Below, piece after piece: positions 40,786 through 49,366 of a stretch of DNA of 64,000 nucleotides. The stretch is taken from the NCBI RefSeq assembly GCF_000019805.1, contig NC_010525.1, forward strand, positions 1,194,618 through 1,258,617. Direction: 5' to 3'. The position numbers were made by a program, and so were the translations under genes. Under the pieces are notes generated by a model. The model did no database searches, was not told the DNA's origin, and was given only the letters and a program-made list of their open reading frames with translations. Positions within the stretch are counted from its first letter, which is position 1, and each line of letters opens with the position of its first letter. This DNA is from Pyrobaculum neutrophilum V24Sta. Lineage in GTDB: Archaea; Thermoproteota; Thermoprotei; Thermoproteales; Thermoproteaceae.

Positions 40786-42378
40786 ATGTCTTCGATGTAT
40801 GCATACGAGGCTTTGCCTGTCGCGGAGTGGTTTCGGCGGAATAGGGAGCTCGCCGGGTTTCACAACCCGACAAGAGCGCTTTATCAAACCATAAGGGAGC
40901 TCACGGAGAACTCCCTCGACGCCACCGAGACCTACGGCATCCTCCCCAATATATACCTTAGGATCAACGTAGAGGACGAACAGAAGGGGTGGGTGTCTGT
41001 ATACGCCGAGGACAACGGAATTGGGATACCCGGCAACGAGATCCCTAACGTGTTTGGTAGAGTCTTCTATAGTAGTAAATATAGAATAAAGCAACACAGA
41101 GGCGTCTTTGGGCTAGGTCTCAAGATGGTGGTTCTCTACTCTCAGAGCACCACCAACAAGCCTGTGTTTGTACGCTCGGCGACTTTGAAGTCCGATAAAA
41201 TCTACGAGTTCCAAATCATGATAGATACAAACAGCAACAGCCCCATTATATTAGACAGGAGGGAGTACCCCAACAAGTACAGGTGGCACGGCACAGCCGT
41301 AAAGGTGTACCTAGAAGGGAACTGGCTAGCGGCTAAGAAGAGGATAGAGGACTACCTAAAGAGGACCGCCATAATAGCTCCCTATGCCGAAATTGTGTTC
41401 AAGGGCCCCGACCTAGAGCTGTGGCTGAAGAGGAGGACGACGAAGCTACCTCCAGCCCCCAAGGAGGGGTTGCCGCATCCAAAAAGCGTAGACGTAGACA
41501 CAATAAAGCAGATGTTGCAGGAGAGCAGGGGGATGACGCTGTTGGAGTTCCTCATGGAGAACTTCGACGCTGTGGGGGAAGGCACGGCGAAGACCTTCCT
41601 CGAGTGGGCCGGGTTTAACCCCAACGCCAAAGCCACCGCCTTGACCCCGGAGGAGTTGGTGAGGCTCGTGGAGAAGATGAAGCAGTTCGAGGGGTGGCGC
41701 AGGCCGCGTTCAGACTGGCTGTCTCCCGTCGGGCCTGAGCTCTTGGAAATAGGCGCCAAGGCCATCCTAGGCGCCGAGGCCGTATTCGCTGTGACCCGGA
41801 AGCCCGAGTCCTACGGAGGACACCCCTTCATAGTTGAGGCGGCGGTGGCGTGGGGCGGCCAGATACCGCCCGCCGACAAACCCCTGCTGTTGAGATACGC
41901 CAACAAAATTCCGCTTCTCTACGACGAGGGGGCCGACGTCGCTAGAAAGGTGGTCGACGAGTTCAACTGGCAGAACTACAAGGTTAAGTTCCCGGCGCCC
42001 CTCGCCGTTATTATACACGTCTGCTCCACCAAAATACCCTACGCCTCCGCCGGCAAAGAGGCGGTGGCGGAGGTTCCTGAGATAGAGAAGGAGATGAGGT
42101 TGGCTCTAAGAGACGCGGCCAAGAAGCTGAGGCTCTACCTATCTAGAAAGGAGAAGGAGATGGAGCTTCTAAACAAGTACATCTCCTTGGCTAAATACGT
42201 CGACGAGATATCTCACAACCTCAACATAATTACCAAGCTGGATAGGGAGGCGCTTGCGAGAAGTCTCCACAAGCTCATCGAGAACAAGATAGGGCTAACC
42301 GTGGAGGACCTCGTGAAGCACACCCTCTCGCTGTCGGCCCAACAGGAGGAGGCAAGCGCCCAGGAGGTCGCCCAGTAG
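40786..42378 (+). CDS. top6B: DNA topoisomerase VI subunit B
   Basis: About 530 residues. ATPase subunit of the type IIB topoisomerase. GHKL motifs: RELTENSLDATETYG, YAEDNGIGIPGNEI and GVFGLGLKMVVLYS; a transducer domain follows with Lys near KFPAPLAVIIH. ATG 40786 chosen because GCTTAATAATG lies about 25 nt upstream; the frame extends further without support. Subunit A follows after 40 bp with its own promoter. Confidence 0.96.
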   Translation: MSSMYAYEALPVAEWFRRNRELAGFHNPTRALYQTIRELTENSLDATETYGILPNIYLRINVEDEQKGWVSVYAEDNGIGIPGNEIPNVFGRVFYSSKYRIKQHRGVFGLGLKMVVLYSQSTTNKPVFVRSATLKSDKIYEFQIMIDTNSNSPIILDRREYPNKYRWHGTAVKVYLEGNWLAAKKRIEDYLKRTAIIAPYAEIVFKGPDLELWLKRRTTKLPPAPKEGLPHPKSVDVDTIKQMLQESRGMTLLEFLMENFDAVGEGTAKTFLEWAGFNPNAKATALTPEELVRLVEKMKQFEGWRRPRSDWLSPVGPELLEIGAKAILGAEAVFAVTRKPESYGGHPFIVEAAVAWGGQIPPADKPLLLRYANKIPLLYDEGADVARKVVDEFNWQNYKVKFPAPLAVIIHVCSTKIPYASAGKEAVAEVPEIEKEMRLALRDAAKKLRLYLSRKEKEMELLNKYISLAKYVDEISHNLNIITKLDREALARSLHKLIENKIGLTVEDLVKHTLSLSAQQEEASAQEVAQ

Positions 42379-42418
42379 GCGCCGCACAACTTTTTAAAAA
42401 CTTGGAGTTGGGGCGGAT

Positions 42419-43522
42419 GTGACTAGCCGCTCGGAGTTTCTCAAGCGTTTGGAGAACTGGGGGGCGGATCTCGCCAAGGCGATACTGGAGTTGAAAGAGC
42501 CGGTGATGGAGATACCAGCTAGAACCCTTAGCAACACCATTTGGGACGAGAAGGCGAAGATGCTGAAGCTAGGCCCCGAGAAGATGCACAGGAGGTTCCT
42601 AGACGTGAAGGAATCGCGTAGGTTTATGCAGACCGTGTTGATGCTTAGGCTTATCGTGGAGGCGATCAGGGAGGACGTGTACCCGACGATACGTGACCTC
42701 TACTACAACGGCAAGCATACGATAACGTTTAAAGACCCTCTGGGGAGGACACACAGGGAAAACACGTGGGATGAGCAAGCCGAATCCAACGCCGTTATAG
42801 AGGACATAGAGGTGGCGGCCAATGTGCTTAGGGAGGAGATGGGCGTCTCGGCGGATGTGAAGGGGAAGATCGTGGGGCCGATCGTGGTTAGGTCGCAGGG
42901 CTACGAGCTAGACGCGAGCAAATTCGGAGAGACGGCGCTGAGCCTTCCCGTCAACGTAGATGGGCTGGAGATCGTGAAGGTGGAGGCGTCGTATGTGCTA
43001 GTCGTCGAGAAAGACGCAATATTCCAGCGTCTAGTTAGAGAGAAGTTCTGGAGCCAGGAAAGCGCCGTTTTGGTCACAGCCAAGGGCATGCCGGATAGAG
43101 CCACGAGGCGTTTCATCAGGAGACTTAACGAGGAGTACAAGTTGCCGGTCTACGTCTTGACAGACGGCGACCCCTACGGGTGGTACATCTACTCGGTGTA
43201 CAAAAGCGGCTCTATAAAGCTTAGCTACGAGAGCGAGCGCCTCGCCACCCCCGACGCCAAGTTTTTGGGGCTGACAGCCACCGACATAGACGCCTACAAG
43301 ATTTCGGATAACTACGTCATCGCGGCTAACGACCGCGACATAAAGAGGGCGCAGGAGTTGCTGAGGTACCCCTGGTTCCAGAAGTCCGAGTGGACGAAGG
43401 AGATAAACCTCTTCCTGAAGAAGAAGAAAAAGGTCGAGATAGAGGCCCTCTCTACCCACGGCTTGAAGTTCCTACACGACTACCTTAGAGACAAGATCAG
43501 AGGGCGGAAATTTATAGACTAA
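42419..43522 (+). CDS. top6A: DNA topoisomerase VI subunit A (Spo11-like)
   Basis: 367 residues. DNA-cleaving subunit with the catalytic tyrosine in TIRDLYYNGKHT near residue 100 (Spo11/Top6A WHD) and the TOPRIM acids in VVEKDAIFQRL and LTDGDPYGWYIY. Start is the GTG at 42419, about 24 nt after CTTTTTAAAAAC. Pairs with the preceding B subunit. Confidence 0.95.
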   Translation: MTSRSEFLKRLENWGADLAKAILELKEPVMEIPARTLSNTIWDEKAKMLKLGPEKMHRRFLDVKESRRFMQTVLMLRLIVEAIREDVYPTIRDLYYNGKHTITFKDPLGRTHRENTWDEQAESNAVIEDIEVAANVLREEMGVSADVKGKIVGPIVVRSQGYELDASKFGETALSLPVNVDGLEIVKVEASYVLVVEKDAIFQRLVREKFWSQESAVLVTAKGMPDRATRRFIRRLNEEYKLPVYVLTDGDPYGWYIYSVYKSGSIKLSYESERLATPDAKFLGLTATDIDAYKISDNYVIAANDRDIKRAQELLRYPWFQKSEWTKEINLFLKKKKKVEIEALSTHGLKFLHDYLRDKIRGRKFID

Positions 43523-43561
43523 CCAGAAATATATATTTATATATGTTGGCTATTTAGCCAT

Positions 43562-44569
43562 ATGCGAGGCGAAACCCGGCGTGTGCAACTAACCGGCGGA
43601 GCCACCCTTATCGTGAGCCTTCCGAAGGAGTGGGCGAAGCGTATATCTCTATCGCCGGGGGATGAGGTGATAGTCGTGACGCAGCCCGACGACACCCTGG
43701 CGATAATACCAAAGAAGTTGGGCCGCCGCGCCGGCGTCATAGCCGAGCTCGTGATAAACCAGCCGGTGGAGGTGGAGGAGGTCGAGAAACTGTTCATGGC
43801 TCTTTACATCGGCGGCGCTGAGACGATAGTTATTAAGTTCTCGCCATCGGCCATGGGGCTTAGGAGGCAGATAAAGGACTTCATAAGGAGAAGGGTTATA
43901 GACATGGAGATCATGGAGGAGGCCAGCGATAAGCTGATAGTCCAGTCCATGGTTTCTGCCACAGAGCTGGCGGTGGTGGACATAGCGAGTAAGATGTTGC
44001 GCCTGGTGCACAACATGTTGAACGACTTGGTGCAGGGCCTGGAAAAAGACGACATGGCTATGCTTAAAGACGTGATTGAGCGCGACGACGAGGTGGACAG
44101 GCTCTACTGGCTGATGGAGCGGCAGCTCAAGAGAGCTGCGATGTCTAGGTACATCATGCTGGAGCTCAAGATAGACGACCCCAGAGACCTCGTGGAATAC
44201 GTCATAATAGCCAAGTCTATCGAGCGGATGGGGGACCACATATGTAGAATCGCGTATGTGAACCAGGAGGAGAAGATAGACGTGAGAGTGGTGGCGCCTA
44301 TCTTATCCAAAGTGGCAGAGTTTTTAAGACAGGCGGAGGCGCTGTTGGGAGGCGACTCGACGCCTCAGAGGATAGCGGAACTCCAGAGAGAGATCACGCA
44401 ATGGGGGCAGAAGGTGAGGCGGGAGGAGATACCGTCTGACCCCGCCACCTCTGTGGCTAAAGAAAGCGCGGTTAGAATAGGCGAGTACATAGGCGATATA
44501 ATCGAGTCGCTTGGGCGCATCAGGCTAAAGGACAAGGCTATTTCGGTTGGCGAGAAGGTGGAGAGCTGA
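43562..44569 (+). CDS. PhoU-type regulator with N-terminal AbrB domain
   Basis: 335 residues. Residues about 1-45 are a SpoVT/AbrB swapped-hairpin DNA-binding domain (GGATLIVSLPKEWAKRI), residues about 110-320 two PhoU helical repeats (DLVEYVIIAKSIERMGDHIC). Archaeal fusions of this type are thought to control phosphate uptake. No Pst transporter genes lie in the window, so the regulon is elsewhere. An AT-only stretch (TATATATTTATATATG, ending 20 nt before the ATG) serves as promoter. Confidence 0.85.
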   Translation: MRGETRRVQLTGGATLIVSLPKEWAKRISLSPGDEVIVVTQPDDTLAIIPKKLGRRAGVIAELVINQPVEVEEVEKLFMALYIGGAETIVIKFSPSAMGLRRQIKDFIRRRVIDMEIMEEASDKLIVQSMVSATELAVVDIASKMLRLVHNMLNDLVQGLEKDDMAMLKDVIERDDEVDRLYWLMERQLKRAAMSRYIMLELKIDDPRDLVEYVIIAKSIERMGDHICRIAYVNQEEKIDVRVVAPILSKVAEFLRQAEALLGGDSTPQRIAELQREITQWGQKVRREEIPSDPATSVAKESAVRIGEYIGDIIESLGRIRLKDKAISVGEKVES

Positions 44570-44601
44570 GAAACGCCTCGTAGAAGCCAGAGGTTTGGAC
44601 G

Positions 44602-45090
44602 CTAGCTGTTGCACACGGCCACGACTGTGTATATGCTCTCGAAGAATAGGTGTAGCCGGGCGAGCCGTACCACTGTACACATGGGCCGTAGAGCCTCCAT
44701 CACTAGATCTGCCCTTCCAAGCGAGCTAAAGGTGAGAACAACCTTGTGAGGCCTAGCGTACGAGATCCACCTCAGCAGTTTGGGCACAACGCCGGTGTCG
44801 TGTATCGCCGGGTCCACGGGCTCCTCGGGAGGTAGATACGGCAGGTTGGACACCACCACATCTCCAGCCCTCAGCGCGCTGGCGGCGTCGCCGCAGACGA
44901 CGTCTACTCCTTTACACGTCTTACACGCCTCTGGATCTAGATCAACTGCGACGACATGCCGACATCTGCCCGCCAGCGACTTGGCCAAGATGCAAGTGCC
45001 CGTGCCCACGTCTATACATACGTCTCCGCCCTCGACGTCCTCAAGCGCTTCGAGGGTTAGATAGCTATCCTCAGCCGGCTGATACGGCAT
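44602..45090 (-). CDS. HemK/Mtq2-like protein methyltransferase
   Basis: 162 residues. SAM-dependent methyltransferase with EDSYLTLEALED, motif I CIDVGTGTCILAKSL, AVDLDPEACKT and the active motif SNLPYLPPE, a variant of NPPY. In archaea this family methylates release factor aRF1 glutamine; a partner Trm112 is not in the window. The ATG overlaps the TGA of the upstream membrane-protein gene by one base (TGATG). Confidence 0.83.
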   Translation of the reverse strand: MPYQPAEDSYLTLEALEDVEGGDVCIDVGTGTCILAKSLAGRCRHVVAVDLDPEACKTCKGVDVVCGDAASALRAGDVVVSNLPYLPPEEPVDPAIHDTGVVPKLLRWISYARPHKVVLTFSSLGRADLVMEALRPMCTVVRLARLHLFFESIYTVVAVCNS

Positions 45091-45971
45091 CAGCGTATCG
45101 GGGCGAGGTAGAGGAGGGCGGGGGCTACGAAGAACACGAGCAACGTGCGGACAAGCACCCCCTCGTAGGTGCTACCGACCTCCAGCGAATACACGGCTGC
45201 GTATATGGTGGCGGTGAACAATAGGGCTATAAACAGAAGCACCTGCGACAACGTGATGAGGTGGGTGAGCTCCCACATGTGCGCCAGGTGGACGAGGGTT
45301 AGGTGGAGAGATGGATAGAGTGCAATAGGCGCCAGCCCCACAGCGGTTTTAGGAGGAGCTAGCCTCCCCTTTGAGAGCAAGTAAGTCGCTAGAAAAAGCG
45401 CCGCTATGGACAAGAGCGATACGGCTAGGGAGACCGTTTTTGAGAGCCCTATGGAGATGGGGAGGTTGTATCCCACGTAGGCAACGCCCAATAGCGCGAG
45501 AGGCGGGCTTTGAAATGCGCCGATTGCCAAAGCGGCGGCCCAACCGATAACTAGCGTGTATGCGGCGATGTGGAGATACGGCGAAAGCAACAGCCACACC
45601 ACCAGGGGGCGTAGGCCGACGACTGACAGAAAGCTTAAGGTCTTGAGAGGCTCCGCCGTCGCAATTATCGAGGCCGCCCTCTCCCCCAGTTCCGTTAGAT
45701 AGACCATGGAGTCCTCCCTCTTCACCACGCCTAAGCTCTCCAGCGCAGATAGCTCAAACAATAGGGTGGAGGCGGAAATCCCAAGCGCCGCCCGTAGCTT
45801 TGCAAGAGTTAAAGGCCCCTCCCTATGTAGGAGAAGCACGATGTCCCGTCTCCTCCCAGCGGCTACGCCGTATAGAACGCGTTCCACGGCTAGATCACTC
45901 AAGGTTAATAATTTTAGTAGAGGCACCCTCAAGACTCCACGCTGGAGCGGTTGGGCGAACACTAGGGGCAC
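45090..45971 (-). CDS. Membrane protein with N-terminal winged helix
   Basis: 293 residues. Residues about 40-105 are an ArsR-like winged helix (PLTLAKLRAALGISASTLL, then SLGVVKREDSMVYLTELG). Residues about 115-293 hold six or so hydrophobic helices (for example PLVVWLLLSPYLHIAAYTLV and TLVIGWAAALAIGAF). Such membrane-tethered HTH proteins are known in archaea as one-component regulators. Start may be GTG 45971 or a nearby downstream GTG. The stop overlaps the methyltransferase start. Confidence 0.7.
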   Translation of the reverse strand: MPLVFAQPLQRGVLRVPLLKLLTLSDLAVERVLYGVAAGRRRDIVLLLHREGPLTLAKLRAALGISASTLLFELSALESLGVVKREDSMVYLTELGERAASIIATAEPLKTLSFLSVVGLRPLVVWLLLSPYLHIAAYTLVIGWAAALAIGAFQSPPLALLGVAYVGYNLPISIGLSKTVSLAVSLLSIAALFLATYLLSKGRLAPPKTAVGLAPIALYPSLHLTLVHLAHMWELTHLITLSQVLLFIALLFTATIYAAVYSLEVGSTYEGVLVRTLLVFFVAPALLYLAPIR

Positions 45972-46005
45972 AACTGTTAAAAACCCGCGTTGTTCAGCCT
46001 AACCC

Positions 46006-46284
46006 ATGGCAACCGAACAAACGATATTGGTGGGCAAGAAACCCGCGACAAACTACGTAATTGCGACAGTAATGGCGTTCAACGCCGGCGTCAAAAGAGT
46101 GGTGCTTAAGGCAAGAGGCGCGGCTATTTCGAAGGCGGTTTCTACCGCCGTGATGGTGAGAGACAGGTTCCTGCCTGGCAAGGTGCAGATAAAGGACATT
46201 AAGGTGCTCAGCGACAAGGTCCAGGGCCAGGGCGGTAGGGAGAGGACAGTTGCTGCCGTCGAGATAGTACTCGAAATGGCGTAG
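46006..46284 (+). CDS. alba: Chromatin protein Alba
   Basis: 92 residues. Abundant archaeal nucleoid protein binding DNA and RNA. The N terminus TILVGKKPATNYVIATVM includes the Lys region that is acetylated in Sulfolobus Alba, and RGAAISKAVSTAV and IVLEMA complete the fold. ATG 46006 is about 25 nt downstream of TGTTAAAAA. Confidence 0.95.
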   Translation: MATEQTILVGKKPATNYVIATVMAFNAGVKRVVLKARGAAISKAVSTAVMVRDRFLPGKVQIKDIKVLSDKVQGQGGRERTVAAVEIVLEMA

Positions 46285-46316
46285 TTGTTTTTTCTGCGAC
46301 TCACGGACCTTTTTAG

Positions 46317-47591
46317 ATGTCGCTGGCCGACGTCGTAAGAAAGCTCTCAAACGTCCAAGTCTACGGCCCTCCCTACGGCGAATTCACGGTAGCCCGGATC
46401 CTTAAGGAGTCGGAGGGCCGGTGGACCCCCGTCTTTGAGAGGGTGGGAGAGGGCTTCACCGGCGTTGGAAATATCGTAGATACAAGGGAAAAGCTGTACT
46501 CCTACCTAGGCGTAAAAAGCGACGAGGAGGCTTATACGAAGTTGTTAAACGCGGAGGAGAACCCGGCAAATCTAGAGACCGCATCTACGTGGAGGGACAT
46601 GTATAGGGAGGTCGAGTCTCTGTACGATCTGCCTATGGTGCGGTATTACGAGAGAGAGGCGAGGCCGTACATCACCTCAGGCGTTGTGGTAGGGGTGGGC
46701 CAAAGCGGTGTTATGAACGCCTCTATTCACCGGTTTTCTCCCATTGGGGCGAGGCGGGCGGTGGTGAGGTTGGTCCCGAGGCACCTCTACCAGATCTACA
46801 GGTCCGCTGTGGAGAAAGGCGTGGAGGTCCCCGTGGCGGTGGCCTGGGGGGTACATCCACTGGTTCTGCTGGCCGCCGCCTCCTCGCCCTCCTTCGGCGT
46901 GTTTGAGCTCGGCGTTGCAGCCCGCCTCATGGGGGGGCTGAAGGTCGTCGAGTTGGAAAACGGGGCTGTGGCGCCGTTTATGGCGTCGGTGATAGTGGAG
47001 GGCTATCTGACGCGGGATATGGCCGAGGAGGGGCCCTTCGTGGATATAGTCGGCGTTTACGACAGGGTGAGGCTCCAGCCAGTGGTGCGGGTGGAGAGGA
47101 TCTACGTGCTGCGGGAGGGGGCCTACGTCCACTACCTGTTGCCGGCTGGACTTGAACACATGTTGCTCATGGGGTTTGAAAAAGAGGCGAGGATATGGAG
47201 AGCCGTGAGGTCCGTGGCGCCTAGGGTGAGGAAGATCAGGTTGACTAGAGGAGGCTTCGGCTGGCTTGTAGCCGTGATTTCTCTGGAGAAGTCCGTAGAG
47301 GGCGATGCGAAAAACGCGCTTCTAGCGGCGTTTGCGGCTCACCCCAGCCTAAAAATCGCGATTGCGGTAGACAGCGACGTGGATCCGGAGGACCCCGTCG
47401 CCGTTGAGTGGGCGGTGGCGACGAGGCTCCGGGCCGACAGGGGTTTGTTCGTGGTGCCGTACGTCAGAGGGTCAACTCTCGACCCGGTGGCGTTAAACGA
47501 GGAGGGCTTGACGCATAAGGTGGGCATAGACGCCACAAGGCCCCTAGATGCAGATCCTTCGTTGTTTGAGAGGGCGAGGATACCAGGTTAA
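46317..47591 (+). CDS. UbiD-family decarboxylase (anhydromevalonate phosphate decarboxylase type)
   Basis: 424 residues. prFMN-dependent UbiD decarboxylase; VVVGVGQSGVMNASIHRF, RLVPRHLYQIYR and EVPVAVAWGVHP are family stretches. The two genes immediately downstream encode the large and small aconitase-X-type subunits, which in archaea are phosphomevalonate dehydratase, so I infer that this enzyme decarboxylates trans-anhydromevalonate 5-phosphate to isopentenyl phosphate. The required UbiX flavin prenyltransferase is not in the window. Confidence 0.87.
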   Translation: MSLADVVRKLSNVQVYGPPYGEFTVARILKESEGRWTPVFERVGEGFTGVGNIVDTREKLYSYLGVKSDEEAYTKLLNAEENPANLETASTWRDMYREVESLYDLPMVRYYEREARPYITSGVVVGVGQSGVMNASIHRFSPIGARRAVVRLVPRHLYQIYRSAVEKGVEVPVAVAWGVHPLVLLAAASSPSFGVFELGVAARLMGGLKVVELENGAVAPFMASVIVEGYLTRDMAEEGPFVDIVGVYDRVRLQPVVRVERIYVLREGAYVHYLLPAGLEHMLLMGFEKEARIWRAVRSVAPRVRKIRLTRGGFGWLVAVISLEKSVEGDAKNALLAAFAAHPSLKIAIAVDSDVDPEDPVAVEWAVATRLRADRGLFVVPYVRGSTLDPVALNEEGLTHKVGIDATRPLDADPSLFERARIPG

Positions 47592-47600
47592 AGGTTATAT

Positions 47601-48743
47601 ATGGGATCCGGTTTGGTGGCGGTGGCGTTGGAGTACGCCAGAGAGGCGGTTTTAAAGATCGCAGATGCCATCTCCGAGGGGGAGGTCGTTCCCGTGGAGA
47701 CGGCTCACGTGTCGGGGGTTTCCTACATAACCATAGGGGAACACGGAATCGAGTTCCTGGAGTTCTTAGCATCGTCGGGGGCTAAGGTGGCCGTTTTCAC
47801 AACCTCGAACCCAGCCGCCGTGGACCTAGGCGGCGTGTTGGAGGTAGATGAGAAGACTCTGGAGGGGCAGAGGCGGATATACAAAGCGCTACTGACGATG
47901 GGTGTGTCCACCATATCGTCGTGTACCCCCTACGAATTTATCATGACTAGGCCGCGGACCTTCCACGCATGGGCTGAGTCAAACGCCATCACCTACATAA
48001 ACACCTTCAGAGATGCGTGGTCAGATAAGAACCCTGGCCCCCTCGCTTTGTTGGGCGCGATTGCGGGTTACGTGCCTAAGACCCCCCTTTATACCATCGA
48101 GGGGAGGCGCCCAACGGCGCATGTTAAAATCGAGGTGGGCCCCTTGGATTCGTTGGAGGCGGGCGTCGTGGGAGCTCTAATAGGAGAACGCCTAGGCTCT
48201 GGGGTGCCCTACCTCAGCGGGGCTGTTTTCCGAGACGAGGAAAGCCGGAGGGAGTTCGCCGCTGCGTTATCCACCTACTCCTCCATGGTCTTCGCGGTGG
48301 TCGAGGGGACGACGCCTCATTGGCGGGAGTATCTACATATGGGGGACTTCCGCGACAGGATCACGATTTCGAGAGAAGACGTGGCGAAATACCTAGGCGA
48401 CGTGGAGACGCCGGACGCGGTGTATATAGGCTGTCCCTTCGCCGATCCAGATACAGTGCTGTGGGTGTTGGGGGAGGTTAAGAAGAGGGGGCCCGCCAAG
48501 AGGCCGATATACGTTTCGACGTCGCCACACGTCTATCGACAGCTCGGTAAACTGGTTGAGGCGGCTTCGCGCCTCAACGTGGTAATCTTCGCAGGCACGT
48601 GTCTAGTGGTATCGCCGTTTACCAAGAGGTTCAAGTCCATCGCCACGGATTCGCTAAAGGCGGCGTTCTATATACCGAGGCTCCACGGGGTGAGGGTAAC
48701 TCCCTGCAGAAGAGAGAGGTGTATAGAGCTTGCCTATGCTTAA
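47601..48743 (+). CDS. Aconitase X catalytic subunit (phosphomevalonate dehydratase large subunit)
   Basis: 380 residues. Three cysteines fit the Fe-S ligands of AcnX enzymes (SSCTPYEFIM, IGCPFADPDT and AGTCLVVSPF), with the conserved ESNAITYINT substrate region. With the UbiD-type gene 9 bp upstream and the swivel-domain gene overlapping downstream, I infer conversion of 5-phosphomevalonate to trans-anhydromevalonate 5-phosphate, the archaeal mevalonate variant. Confidence 0.88.
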   Translation: MGSGLVAVALEYAREAVLKIADAISEGEVVPVETAHVSGVSYITIGEHGIEFLEFLASSGAKVAVFTTSNPAAVDLGGVLEVDEKTLEGQRRIYKALLTMGVSTISSCTPYEFIMTRPRTFHAWAESNAITYINTFRDAWSDKNPGPLALLGAIAGYVPKTPLYTIEGRRPTAHVKIEVGPLDSLEAGVVGALIGERLGSGVPYLSGAVFRDEESRREFAAALSTYSSMVFAVVEGTTPHWREYLHMGDFRDRITISREDVAKYLGDVETPDAVYIGCPFADPDTVLWVLGEVKKRGPAKRPIYVSTSPHVYRQLGKLVEAASRLNVVIFAGTCLVVSPFTKRFKSIATDSLKAAFYIPRLHGVRVTPCRRERCIELAYA

Positions 48744-49143
48744 GGCCCTTGTGAGAGGAAAGGGGCGCGTGTCGGCTGAAGTCGTGAGGTTGGAGCGGCC
48801 GGTGTCGTTTCTGGGGGATCTCGACCCGGCGACTGGGGTTCTAGCCGGCGTAGACGTAGTCGGCAAAATAGTGGCGCTTCCGTACGTCAAAGGCTCAACG
48901 GTGGGTCCCTACGTGTTGTGGAGCGCCGCGAAGAGGGGGAAGTCGCCGCTTGCCATCGTGGCGGAGAAGCCGGATCTGATGTTGGTTACGGCGTGTGTTC
49001 TCGCTGGGGTGCCGTTGTTTGAGGGACGGGTCGACGCGGAATGTATTAATATCGACTTGGAGACGGGGGAGTATGACCGCTGTAGATCGGGAGGCTCTGT
49101 CGAAGTTGGCTCTTCTCATGTTGGAGGAGTTGGCCCTACGTAG
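48736..49143 (+). CDS. Aconitase X swivel subunit (phosphomevalonate dehydratase small subunit)
   Basis: About 135 residues, DUF126 swivelling domain. The conserved serine loop ALPYVKGSTVGPYVLW and AIVAEKPDLMLVTACVLAGV identify it. ATG 48736 lies inside the large-subunit end, giving translational coupling. The tail after ECINIDLETGEY runs on for about 25 residues that overlap the next gene by 71 bp and look atypical. Confidence 0.87.
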   Translation: MLKALVRGKGRVSAEVVRLERPVSFLGDLDPATGVLAGVDVVGKIVALPYVKGSTVGPYVLWSAAKRGKSPLAIVAEKPDLMLVTACVLAGVPLFEGRVDAECINIDLETGEYDRCRSGGSVEVGSSHVGGVGPT

Positions 49144-49366
49144 GGGGGCGAGGGCGAAGATGCGGTACTGGAAGTCCTTTAGGCTGGCTCAGTTCTGGCT
49201 CGGCGATGAGACGGCTCGTAGGATAGTGCAGAGGTTGGCGGAGGGGGGGTACATAAAGACGGAGGGGGAATACGTCGTTCTCATGAAGCGCTTCGCTCCT
49301 CAGAAGTCTCTCCGCGCCGTTTTGAGAGACGTCTACACTCTTGTCTCCACTGGAATGCGGAGATGA
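49073..49366 (+). CDS. Small winged-helix-like protein of unknown function
   Basis: 97 residues from the ATG at 49073. Helical with a possible wHTH (ALRRGARAKMRYWKSFRLAQ, then RRIVQRLAEGGYIKTEGEYV). Overlaps the dehydratase small-subunit gene by 71 bp in another frame and the convergent AGOG gene by 86 bp, so it is embedded on both sides. The strong basic/hydrophobic pattern makes it credible, but the overlaps lower confidence. Confidence 0.5.
   Translation: MTAVDREALSKLALLMLEELALRRGARAKMRYWKSFRLAQFWLGDETARRIVQRLAEGGYIKTEGEYVVLMKRFAPQKSLRAVLRDVYTLVSTGMRR

Noticed and set aside
40666..41097. Minus-strand frame in front of top6B
   Set aside because: It is antisense to the conserved GHKL ATPase domain and has no recognisable protein features.
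46677..47159. Antisense frame rich in His and Pro
   Set aside because: Fully inside the UbiD-type gene; His/Pro richness is the typical shadow of a GC-rich coding strand.
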